Assembly: GCA_019358975.1 (NCBI GenBank)
Contig: JAHHIL010000056.1
Coordinates: 1 to 35,127, forward strand
Length of the DNA: 35,127 bases
Direction: 5' to 3'
From: Trichocoleus desertorum ATA4-8-CV12
GTDB taxonomy: Bacteria > Cyanobacteriota > Cyanobacteriia > FACHB-46
Of the stretch, positions 28,603 through 35,127 are shown piece by piece. Below the pieces are notes generated by a model. The model was not told the origin of the DNA, did not search any database, and saw only the letters and a list, made by a program, of their open reading frames with translations. The translations under genes and the position numbers were made by a program. Position 1 is the stretch's first letter; each line of letters opens with the position of its first letter.

Positions 28603-28800
28603 TTAAGGTCGCGATCGCTTCGACAAAATGGACGCAGTCACTTGCTTGAGAATATAACCCGCTACGTTCAAATTGTGGGCTTTCACCTGATCAGCATCCT
28701 CGTTAGAGGGATCAAGACAATGACTGGAATGTGTTTGGGCCTCATCTGCTCTCAATTTCCCAGAAACTCAGTGCCACCCCTTTTTGTAGACAGCAAACTC
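28603..28800 (-). pseudogene. Frameshifted Rcp1-type receiver domain remnant
   Basis: On the minus strand one frame reads RPKHIPVIVL (from about 28745 downward) and another reads SNEDADQVKAHNLNVAGYIL then KQVTASILSKRSRP with stop TAA 28603-28605. Together they form the beta4-alpha4-beta5 end of a small CheY/Rcp1-like receiver (normally KHIPVIVLTTS...NVAGYILKPV), broken by a one-base shift near 28710. Farther upstream the sequence is too decayed to read. It sits upstream of, and on the same strand as, the large hybrid kinase, so the two were probably once a kinase-regulator operon. Confidence 0.6.
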
Positions 28801-29157
28801 TTGAGTTACTGTTGAAACTGTTGTAGAGCTTCTGGAGAGGAATTGTTAGGCAACGGCAGTTAGCGCAACTCATGCTTCATTCAGTTCCCTGAAGGAGTAA
28901 GTGAGCCAGCAAGATCCTAAACTAGGACTAGATAAAATAGAGGTGTATCAGGCGATGCTAACTCCGGTCCGTGGCAGTGATCACAATGAAGCTTAACCAC
29001 ACATCTGAAGCGGCAAGATCTATTATCGGAATAGTTCAGCTCGTTCCTACTATCGGTAGATAGATTATTACAACTCTTGGCGGATAAGCTTGAGCTAGTT
29101 ACTTTTGAGTGAGAATTTACTTTCACCCTCTTATTTATAAGAATTGCAAAGCTGATT

Positions 29158-29892
29158 ATGAACGAAATTCAAGTTGCCCTGATTGAAGACCATGATTTGA
29201 CGCGGGTGGGCCTTCGGACCGCTCTACAGCAACGGGGCGCAGTTAAAGTTATTGGTGAAGCTGCCACCGGAACTGAAGGATTAAAGTTACTAGAAACTAC
29301 TAAGCCCGATGTTGCAATTGTAGATATTGGCTTGCCGGACATGGACGGCATTGAGCTAACCCGACGGTTCAAGCAAATGGTAGCTGAAGCTGAACCAACG
29401 GATTCTCACGTCACCAAGGTCATGATTTTGACCATGAATGACAATGAAGACGCTGTTTTAGCGGCCTTTGCAGCGGGCGCTGATTCCTACTGCATGAAAG
29501 ATGTGAATGTCGATCGGTTGCTAGAAGCGCTGAGAGTCACGAACGAAGGTAATAGCTGGATTGACCCAGCGATCGCTCGTGTGGTGCTACACCAAACTCG
29601 CCAGCCCATGTCTCAGGCTGTCAGCAGCATCCCTAGCGAAATTCATACCGTCGCCATCAATGCTGCGGATGATGAGTACAGCCAAATGATTGAGGCTTAC
29701 CCCTTAACCGAGCGCGAGTTGGAAGTTCTAGAGCTGATTGTGGCAGGTTGCAGCAATGCAGCGATCGCGGAAAAACTCTACATCACAGTTGGCACCGTCA
29801 AGACCCACGTCCGCAACATCCTGAACAAGCTGTGCGCCGATGACCGAACTCAAGCTGCGGTTCGGGCCCTCCGCTCTGGCTTAGTAGGCTAA
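29158..29892 (+). CDS. NarL/FixJ-family response regulator
   Basis: 244 residues. The receiver begins EIQVALIEDHDLTRVGL, with D11 and phospho-acceptor D56 in VAIVDIGLPDMDG, and K in YCMKDVNVDRL. A linker of about 45 residues leads to a LuxR-type helix-turn-helix: LTERELEVLELIVAGCSN, then AIAEKLYITVGTVKTHVRNI. It is a DNA-binding transcription regulator likely controlled by one of the nearby kinases. Start ATG 29158 has no strong ribosome site. The gene is monocistronic, with long gaps on both sides. Target genes are unknown. Confidence 0.92.
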   Translation: MNEIQVALIEDHDLTRVGLRTALQQRGAVKVIGEAATGTEGLKLLETTKPDVAIVDIGLPDMDGIELTRRFKQMVAEAEPTDSHVTKVMILTMNDNEDAVLAAFAAGADSYCMKDVNVDRLLEALRVTNEGNSWIDPAIARVVLHQTRQPMSQAVSSIPSEIHTVAINAADDEYSQMIEAYPLTERELEVLELIVAGCSNAAIAEKLYITVGTVKTHVRNILNKLCADDRTQAAVRALRSGLVG

Positions 29893-30501
29893 AGCTTTAG
29901 TAGGTTAAAGCCGTAGAATTGGCCAATTCGTAGCTTAAAGCTAAGATTGCCTATTTTTAGAGCTACAGTTCCACCCGCTTTTTCTACCCACTATGGCGTC
30001 CGTCCTCTGTCCTGCCAATTCCCAATACACCACTTGCATATCAGTTTAGGTAAAGGTTTCGTCCTTTTTTAAATGTAGAAATCCAACTTGCAAGAAGTCT
30101 ATTTCTGGATTGAAGCTGCACTAGACGGACACAAGTGGGATTTTTGATGGTCTGTCACCAAGTGCTGTCACCAAGTGCCAACCTTGTTTTGGTGTAGCTG
30201 CACTTATTCAAATTTCGTCATTCCCTGTTAGGGTTTGGCTAATTTGGGGTACGTTTGAATGGGATGTGATGTGTGGCCAAGTTGCTAGAACTGCTCAAAG
30301 CTTGCTGCTCTATTGAGCCGCATAGTTTGCCAAAACTACCTGTAGCAAGCGAATGGCTGCTTAGCGATAGAGTGGCTTCGCAATGACCTCTCTGGTTCAA
30401 CGCTTCTGTGTTCTGTCTGCTTCGTCGTTTTTTAGTCCGATAGCATTGCTCAGACTACCAAGCCACAAGCATCAAATTTAAGCTGTCAAGTGGAGTACCA
30501 G
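29893..30501. promoter_or_regulatory. Long intergenic region before the PP2C phosphatase gene
   Basis: About 610 bases without a supported gene. Just after the regulator stop is a 16-base near-duplicate (TTAGTAGGCTAAAGC and TTAGTAGGTTAAAGC) and a perfect 14-bp palindrome GAATTGGCCAATTC at 29916-29929, which may help terminate the upstream transcript. At 30152-30177 the 13-base unit CTGTCACCAAGTG is repeated twice exactly. The rest should contain the promoter of the phosphatase operon; no consensus site is recognised. Confidence 0.35.
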
Positions 30502-32202
30502 ATGAGCCAGGGCAATGGGGGCAAGCTCAAATTGATGGTTGTGGACGACGAGCCCGACAACTTGGATTTGTTGTATCGGACATTTCGTCGTGATTTTGAA
30601 GTATTTAAAGCGAGCAGCGGCCTCAATGCGCTCCAAGCCCTAGATCAAGAGGGAGAGATGGCAATCATCATCTCTGACCAGCGTATGCCAGGGATGAACG
30701 GAACTGAGTTCCTTAGCAAAACTGTCGATCGCTTCCCAGATACCATTCGGATTGTTCTGACAGGTTATACCGACGTTGAGGACTTAGTAGAGGCAATCAA
30801 CACGGGCAAGGTATTCAAGTACATCACCAAGCCTTGGATGCCAGATGAACTAAAAACAGTAGTACAGCAAGCTGCCGAAACCTACCAGGTGTTGAAGCAA
30901 AGAACCAACGAGTTGCAGCGAGCCCTCAGACGCGAATCATTGTTCAATGCTATGACCACCGCGATTCGAGAATCCCTCGACTATCGCAATATGCTGCAAA
31001 CCATCGTTGAAACCATCGGCAGCAATTTTGAGGCAACTGACTGCATCCTCCGTCCCGTAGAGAGCGATCGCCTGACCGCAGAATTCTTCTCCTACCAAGC
31101 TCCAGCTCAGGCAGAACTTTTGAGTGGTGGCCTGCTCCATAGTCAATCCCAGTCCGATCCATTAATCCACCAAGCTCTAACCACTCGTCAAACCCAGCTC
31201 ACAGCCAGAAGTAGTGCCACTCCCGAACAAGCCCAGTTAGTCATTCCCCTCACCTATCAACAAGAACTGCTAGCTGTCCTCGCACTTTACCAAGACAGTA
31301 ATGCCACCCTTTGGCCTCGCGAAGACATTCAACTCATTGAAGGAGTCGCCGAACAAGCCGCTCTTGCCATCTCTCAAGCCAAGCTCTACCAGCTGATTCA
31401 AGAACAAACTCAACAGATGCGGGCTGAGCTAGAAGTGGCTCGCCAAATTCAAACCAACTTACTGCGACAAAGCTGGCCAGACATTGAAGGAGCCAAGATT
31501 CAAGCCTGCTGTTACCCAGCTCGTCAAGTAGGGGGTGACTTCTTTGAGGTTTATGTCCACCCTCAAGGTGACATCTGGCTCACCGTCGGGGATGTATCCG
31601 GTAAAGGAGTGCCTGCTGCTCTATTTATGGCTAGTGCCATCTCAGTACTGAGGCGGGAACTCGCTCAAGAAGCTCCGCCTGAACCCAACATTGTGATGCA
31701 AAACTTAAACACTGGTCTATCGCAAGATCTAGTTAGCAACAACTGCTTCATTACAATGGTTTTGGCCCGCTATACCCCCACAACAGGTCAGTTAGTCTAC
31801 GCCAATGCAGGGCACATTTATCCGCTAGTATGGTCTCACCAAGCTGTCATGGCAGCCAGCTCTCCGGAAACACTACCACCAGAGCCAACTTATTTAAAAA
31901 CTCGGGGCGTTCCGTTGGGCATCCTACCTGTTTGGAAGGCAGCCGCAGGAAGTCTGGTTATAAGTCCAGGGGAGGTATTTTTGCTAACCAGCGACGGTAT
32001 TACTGAAGCCACGATTAGCGAAGAGGATATCGATGATAGCGCCCACCCTCGGACAAATTCAATGCTGAATCAAACAGGTCTCTGGCGGCTTCTCACCCAA
32101 GAGCGAACCCCCCTAAACCTCAATAAACTCCTGGAGCGCATTCAAGCGCATAATCCCATTCAGGAAGACGACCAAACCATTCTCTCTCTGGAGGTTCTGT
32201 AG
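30502..32202 (+). CDS. REC-GAF-PP2C (SpoIIE/RsbU-type) phosphatase response regulator
   Basis: 566 residues from ATG 30502, which has GGAG 7 bases upstream; GTG 30490 in frame is less likely. The receiver shows VVDDEPDN, phospho-acceptor D59 (IISDQRMPGM) and K in YITKPWMPDEL. A GAF domain spans about 155-300, then a helical linker (ELEVARQIQTNLL) typical of RsbU-type proteins. The PP2C domain has GGDFFEVY, VGDVSGKGVPAALFM, TSDGITEA and a final EDDQTIL, all metal-site stretches. Such enzymes dephosphorylate STAS anti-sigma antagonists. It is 3 bases from the RsbW-like gene, so the two work together. Confidence 0.93.
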   Translation: MSQGNGGKLKLMVVDDEPDNLDLLYRTFRRDFEVFKASSGLNALQALDQEGEMAIIISDQRMPGMNGTEFLSKTVDRFPDTIRIVLTGYTDVEDLVEAINTGKVFKYITKPWMPDELKTVVQQAAETYQVLKQRTNELQRALRRESLFNAMTTAIRESLDYRNMLQTIVETIGSNFEATDCILRPVESDRLTAEFFSYQAPAQAELLSGGLLHSQSQSDPLIHQALTTRQTQLTARSSATPEQAQLVIPLTYQQELLAVLALYQDSNATLWPREDIQLIEGVAEQAALAISQAKLYQLIQEQTQQMRAELEVARQIQTNLLRQSWPDIEGAKIQACCYPARQVGGDFFEVYVHPQGDIWLTVGDVSGKGVPAALFMASAISVLRRELAQEAPPEPNIVMQNLNTGLSQDLVSNNCFITMVLARYTPTTGQLVYANAGHIYPLVWSHQAVMAASSPETLPPEPTYLKTRGVPLGILPVWKAAAGSLVISPGEVFLLTSDGITEATISEEDIDDSAHPRTNSMLNQTGLWRLLTQERTPLNLNKLLERIQAHNPIQEDDQTILSLEVL

Positions 32203-32205
32203 TCC

Positions 32206-32649
32206 ATGAGAACTGAGCTTCACGTACCCAGCGACTTAAAATTTTTAACCATTGTTGAAAACTGGCTGCTAGGCTCTTTGGAAGTTGAACTAGGGAACCA
32301 TGTAGATTGGCCTCGACAGTCAAATCGCTTGCGTTTAGTGCTGGTCGAAGCGTACTCCAATGTCGTGCGCCATGCCCACCGCAATCAACCCAACCTACCC
32401 GTCCTAATCCGCCTAGAAGTCAAAGAGCGCGATATTGCTCTAGAAATTTGGGACCACGGTAAAGGTTTTGATCTGTCAACTTATTTGCCACCCACCCCTG
32501 AGGATAAACAGGAAAGTGGCTATGGCTGGCTTATTCTAAACCGACTAATGGACCGAGTGGAATACCGACTTCAGGTGAACGGTCGCAATTGCCTCAAGCT
32601 AGAAGCCAGTTTACCCGACGAAGCCAACTCTAAACTTAACTCCCATTAG
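32206..32649 (+). CDS. RsbW-like serine kinase/anti-sigma regulator (HATPase)
   Basis: 147 residues of GHKL ATPase fold. The N box is VLVEAYSNVVRHAH (about 46-59), the G1 box WDHGKGFD (about 86-93), and ESGYGWLIL forms the lid end. There is no His phospho-acceptor domain, so this is an RsbW/SpoIIAB-type Ser/Thr kinase and not a sensor kinase. By family knowledge it phosphorylates a STAS protein and binds either that or a sigma factor or other target. It follows the PP2C gene by 3 bases. No STAS gene lies in the window, so its partner must be elsewhere. Confidence 0.9.
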   Translation: MRTELHVPSDLKFLTIVENWLLGSLEVELGNHVDWPRQSNRLRLVLVEAYSNVVRHAHRNQPNLPVLIRLEVKERDIALEIWDHGKGFDLSTYLPPTPEDKQESGYGWLILNRLMDRVEYRLQVNGRNCLKLEASLPDEANSKLNSH

Positions 32650-32693
32650 ATCGGCCAACTAACTTAGCCCACTCAACTCAAAAACTTTGAACC

Positions 32694-33131
32694 TTAACGG
32701 CGAAGATTTAGGAGTTCTTGAGGAGAAGCCAAGAGTTTGACCGTGGCAGCAAGAATTTTTTGTTGGGCATCTAAGTTAAACAACCACGAAACATTCACGC
32801 TGAACCAGGGAGTTTGAACCTTACCAGCTACTTGCACCTGAGTACAATCATTCTCGATCGCCTCTGTGACACCTTGTTGAGGTAAGAGGGTCATGCCTGT
32901 AGCTTCTTGCTTTAGGTAAGCAGCGATCGCCTCAGGTCCCACAATTGCTGACTCAAACGGTGCATTCATCACCCCATCAGGAGCAAATAACTGGCTGGTC
33001 GCCTCGAAATCACCCGCATTGAGCAGTTCAAAGTATCGTAAAATTGTCGGTTCTGTAATCCCTTCTATTGAAATCGCTACTTGAGCGGGAACATCAGAAG
33101 TAGAAATATTCGAAACAATGGCATCTGGCAT
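32694..33131 (-). CDS. Orange carotenoid protein C-terminal domain homologue (CTDH)
   Basis: 145 residues of NTF2-like fold. From residue 22 it follows the OCP C-terminal domain closely: GITEPTILRYFELLNAGDFE, then GVTEAIENDCTQVQVAGKVQ, TPWFSVNVSW and LLASPQELLNLRR. The carotenoid-ketone ligands of OCP (Tyr201, Trp288) correspond to Y33 and W109. C96 sits where CTDH proteins carry the Cys that can form an intermolecular disulphide. CTDHs carry ketocarotenoids, deliver them to helical carotenoid proteins and quench singlet oxygen. Start ATG 33131 fits family length; the longer open frame to 33221 adds unrelated residues. No OCP or HCP gene is adjacent. Confidence 0.9.
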   Translation of the reverse strand: MPDAIVSNISTSDVPAQVAISIEGITEPTILRYFELLNAGDFEATSQLFAPDGVMNAPFESAIVGPEAIAAYLKQEATGMTLLPQQGVTEAIENDCTQVQVAGKVQTPWFSVNVSWLFNLDAQQKILAATVKLLASPQELLNLRR

Positions 33132-33154
33132 AGTCAAATTAGATTTAGTAATAT

Positions 33155-33307
33155 TCACAAAACGATTAAAAACAAAGCGATGTAGGCAAACATCCCTGCC
33201 CAAGCTAAACCACAGAAACACAATTCAGCGCCAAAGCATGCAACTACACTAAATAAAAGCAGCCAGCCAAAGCTTGCCCCCCAAGATGGATTTCCCCAAT
33301 TCCCCAT
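33155..33307 (-). CDS. Candidate 50-residue hydrophobic peptide upstream of CTDH
   Basis: A minus-strand frame from ATG 33305-33307 encodes MGNWGNPSWGASFGWLLLFS and continues with a second hydrophobic run ending YIALFLIVL, stop at 33155-33157. It has two possible membrane segments. It lies between the 68-bp repeat and the CTDH start, 23 bases upstream of the latter. No ribosome-binding site is visible. It may be a chance frame through hydrophobic-coding composition; I keep it only as a candidate. Confidence 0.2.
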   Translation of the reverse strand: MGNWGNPSWGASFGWLLLFSVVACFGAELCFCGLAWAGMFAYIALFLIVL

Positions 33308-33318
33308 AAAAAAACAAC

Positions 33319-33386
33319 CCCTTCTGGAGGGGGTCTGGGGGACGCAGCCGTCCCTCAGCGGGGGTTTGGGGGCGAGTGCCCCCAAG
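33319..33386. repeat. 68-bp dispersed two-hairpin repeat, copy B
   Basis: Second copy of the repeat at 6795-6862 (64 of 68 identical, same orientation). Stem-loops are GGACG-CAGC-CGTCC and GGGGGC-GAGT-GCCCCC. It lies between the divergent CTDH and queG genes, ending 51 bases before the queG start, so it could form structure in the queG leader. Confidence 0.85.
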
Positions 33387-33437
33387 GCTCGGATTTGCCA
33401 AGATTCAGTGCCTCCAGACAAAGCACCCAGCACCCCC

Positions 33438-34397
33438 ATGAGCCACCTGCCTACAACCCCAAATATCGATCGCGATCGCATCAAACAAAAAGCCTTGGAA
33501 TTAGGCTTCCACAAAGTTGGAATTGCCGCAGCTGATCTCGATGCCGACAGTTCTGAAGTGCAGAAACTACAAACCTGGCTCCACTCAGGTTATCAAGCAG
33601 ACATGGCTTGGATGGACAATTCCAAACGCCAAGATGTGCGGCTGATTATGCCAGAAGTGCAATCAGTCATCTGTGTAGCGCTCAACTATTACACTGCTGA
33701 TCAGCGACCGGAAGGCAAAGAATATGCCAAAATCTCTCGTTACGGTTGGGGACGGGACTACCATCGCGTATTACACAAAAAGCTCAAAGCCTTTGCTAAC
33801 TGGTTGCAAGCTCAAGAAGAAGGCATTCAAGCTCGTTACTACGCTGACACTGGCCCAGTCCAAGACAAAGTGTGGGCACAAAAAGCGGGCTTAGGTTGGA
33901 TTGCCAAAAACAGCAACGTGATTACGCGGGAGTACGGTTCCTGGGTTTTTCTGGGAGAAATCTTAACCAACTTAGCTTTAGAACCTGATCGCCCGCACAC
34001 AGAACATTGCGGTACCTGCACCCGTTGCCTAGAAGCCTGCCCTACTGGCGCGATCGCCCAACCGTTTGTGGTGGATGCCAACCGTTGCATTGCCTACCAT
34101 ACGATTGAGAACCGAGCAGAAACCCTCCCAGAAGCGATCGCGACTAACATGCAGGGCTGGGTTGCAGGTTGTGATATTTGCCAAGATGTCTGCCCTTGGA
34201 ATCAACGCTTTGCGCAAGTCACAGATGCTAGCGAATCCCAACCTTACCCTTGGAACGTCGCACCTAAACTGAGCGAACTGGCAGAAATTTCTGATGAAGA
34301 CTGCGATCGCCGTTTTCCAGCCTCTGCTCTGCGACGAATCAAACCTGAGATGTTACGACGTAATGCCCGTGCCAACCTCAGAAATACGCAACCTTAG
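33438..34397 (+). CDS. queG: Epoxyqueuosine reductase
   Basis: Last step of queuosine synthesis in tRNA: reduces epoxyqueuosine to queuosine with a cobalamin cofactor and two 4Fe-4S clusters. The 319-residue protein begins MSHLPTTPNIDRDRIKQKAL. The catalytic region includes RYYADTGPVQDKVWAQKAGL (with the Asp proton donor) and the nucleotide-like binding stretch GWIAKNSNVI. Cluster ligands are C191, C194, C197, C201 (CGTCTRCLEAC) and C217, C245, C248, C252 (CDICQDVC). ATG 33438 is chosen because upstream residues are read from the 68-bp repeat. No strong ribosome site. Convergent with the pentapeptide gene. Confidence 0.95.
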   Translation: MSHLPTTPNIDRDRIKQKALELGFHKVGIAAADLDADSSEVQKLQTWLHSGYQADMAWMDNSKRQDVRLIMPEVQSVICVALNYYTADQRPEGKEYAKISRYGWGRDYHRVLHKKLKAFANWLQAQEEGIQARYYADTGPVQDKVWAQKAGLGWIAKNSNVITREYGSWVFLGEILTNLALEPDRPHTEHCGTCTRCLEACPTGAIAQPFVVDANRCIAYHTIENRAETLPEAIATNMQGWVAGCDICQDVCPWNQRFAQVTDASESQPYPWNVAPKLSELAEISDEDCDRRFPASALRRIKPEMLRRNARANLRNTQP

Positions 34398-34424
34398 GTT
34401 TACATTAAACAATGAAGATTTTTA

Positions 34425-35127
34425 CTAAAAATTCTGTAGGAAAGCGCCCGCTCTTTCAGGATCAAAACCTTTAGGAAAACGAGTTCCTGCAGCAAAATCA
34501 CCACCTTGATCGTAAATAGCACCTTGCAGATTTACGTTAGAGAGTTTAGCTTTACCCAAATCTGCTCCACTTAAATTTGCTCCCATCAAATTAGCCGATT
34601 CTAGATTCGCTTCGCTTAAATTTGCATTCACTAAAATAGCTTGATTGAGAACCGCATGAGCCAAATTTGCCTGTCCTAAATTAACATCATTCAAAATGGC
34701 TGCGGTTAAATCTGCTTCAGCTAAATTAGCCTGACCAAGATTTGCCGCCGTTAAATTAGCCCGACCCAAATTAGCCCCATTTAAATTAGCTTGGCTCAAA
34801 TTTGCTTGCCGAAACGTAGCTTCCGTTAAAGTAGCTCTCTCCAAACAAGCTGAGTTCATATCTACCCAGTCTAAGTTAGCTTGGCTCAAATCTACATCTT
34901 GTAGGGAGATGTCAGGCTTGAGAAGATAGGCTCCTGCATGTTCTACGCTAAAATCTTCTGGAAACGAGGTTACAAGGCTATAAAGCGCCTTCTTAAAAGC
35001 CGCTCCACTCAAGTTCGCTCCACTCAAGTTCGCTCCACTCAAGTTCGCTCCACTCAAGTTCGCTCCACTCAAGTTCGCTCCACTCAAGTTCGCTCCACTC
35101 AAGTTCGCTCCACTCAAGTTCGCTCCA
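34425..35127 (-). CDS. Pentapeptide-repeat protein, C-terminal part (runs off the window)
   Basis: The minus-strand frame is open to the last base, so the true start is outside. It ends at TAG 34425-34427. The visible part of about 234 residues is almost all A(N/D)LxxA pentapeptides, which fold as a right-handed quadrilateral beta-helix. Two non-repeat inserts share a pattern: FKKALYSLVTSFPEDFSVE then HAGAYLL, and AIYDQGGDFAAGTRFPKGFD then PERAGAFL at the C-terminus. This cap-like A-x-Y-x...FP-x-F...AGA motif is common in cyanobacterial members. The N-terminal visible part is a run of identical SGANL units. Function unknown. Confidence 0.9.
   Translation of the reverse strand, partial: GANLSGANLSGANLSGANLSGANLSGANLSGANLSGANLSGAAFKKALYSLVTSFPEDFSVEHAGAYLLKPDISLQDVDLSQANLDWVDMNSACLERATLTEATFRQANLSQANLNGANLGRANLTAANLGQANLAEADLTAAILNDVNLGQANLAHAVLNQAILVNANLSEANLESANLMGANLSGADLGKAKLSNVNLQGAIYDQGGDFAAGTRFPKGFDPERAGAFLQNF
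35002..35127 (-). repeat. 15-bp coding minisatellite in the pentapeptide gene
   Basis: Eight identical copies of the 15-base unit GCTCCACTCAAGTTC (plus strand), plus 6 bases of a ninth, run to the window edge. On the minus strand each encodes SGANL (one pentapeptide). No base differs between copies, unlike the diverged repeats at 34460-34900, which points to recent expansion. Confidence 0.95.

Noticed and set aside
28457-29157. Possible RNA gene in the long gap before the NarL-type regulator
   Set aside because: The conserved part is explained by a receiver pseudogene; no tRNA-like or stable folded element was recognised in the rest.
33308-33514. Minus-strand frame through the queG start and the 68-bp repeat
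   Set aside because: It lies antisense to queG and across a repeat; only the part below 33307 could be a peptide.
35002-35127. Regular repeat as a CRISPR array
   Set aside because: Units are 15 bp with no spacers and encode pentapeptides in frame.
1-35127. Frequent GCGATCGC octamers
   Set aside because: This is the well-known HIP1 motif of cyanobacteria, used only as evidence for the host group.

Overview
The window looks like chromosomal DNA of a filamentous cyanobacterium. The octamer GCGATCGC is very frequent. There is a cyanobacterial-type NdhH, an orange-carotenoid-protein C-terminal homologue, a gene set resembling the hormogonium polysaccharide (hps) genes of Nostoc, and a phytochrome-like GAF kinase. 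No rRNA, tRNA or CRISPR array was recognised. Genus-level placement is not possible from the sequence alone.

Layout. 1-7.4 kb: the end of an unidentified gene, a class A penicillin-binding protein (minus), then tyrS-pyrF-secreted protein as a plus-strand operon, a family 4 uracil-DNA glycosylase (minus), a phosphoribosyltransferase and a small membrane protein. 7.4-13 kb: four minus-strand genes, transcribed in the order polymerase-like membrane protein, GT2, GT4, GT4, matching hpsL-hpsN-hpsO-hpsP. 13.4-17 kb: glmM, a small conserved cyanobacterial protein and ndhH, all minus. 17-19.6 kb: a decayed stretch with a truncated gene, a short IS remnant with inverted ends, a lipoprotein, a membrane protein and the broken C-terminal part of an M48/TPR-type protein. 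19.7-20.6 kb: rsmH.

20.7-32.7 kb is a dense signalling region. It holds a CBS-GAF-HisKA_2 kinase whose GAF domain carries the two cysteines of a DXCF-type cyanobacteriochrome (C411 and C439, 28 residues apart). This gene overlaps a REC-histidine kinase gene. Facing them is a 1463-residue REC-PAS/GAF-histidine kinase, with a frameshifted receiver-domain pseudogene just upstream of it. Then come a NarL-type response regulator and a coupled pair of REC-GAF-PP2C phosphatase and RsbW-like kinase, which suggests a partner-switching module without a visible STAS antagonist.

32.7-35.1 kb: a carotenoid-binding C-terminal-domain homologue (CTDH), queG, and the C-terminal part of a pentapeptide-repeat protein that runs off the window through at least eight identical 15-bp units.

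Small-scale structure of interest: a 68-bp two-hairpin repeat present twice (6.8 and 33.3 kb), a 190-bp MITE-like element with 13-bp inverted ends (9.85-10.04 kb), a 36-bp duplicate of the ndhH 3' end, and an IS remnant. The most interesting signal is the putative dual-cysteine photoreceptor kinase at the head of the signalling cluster.
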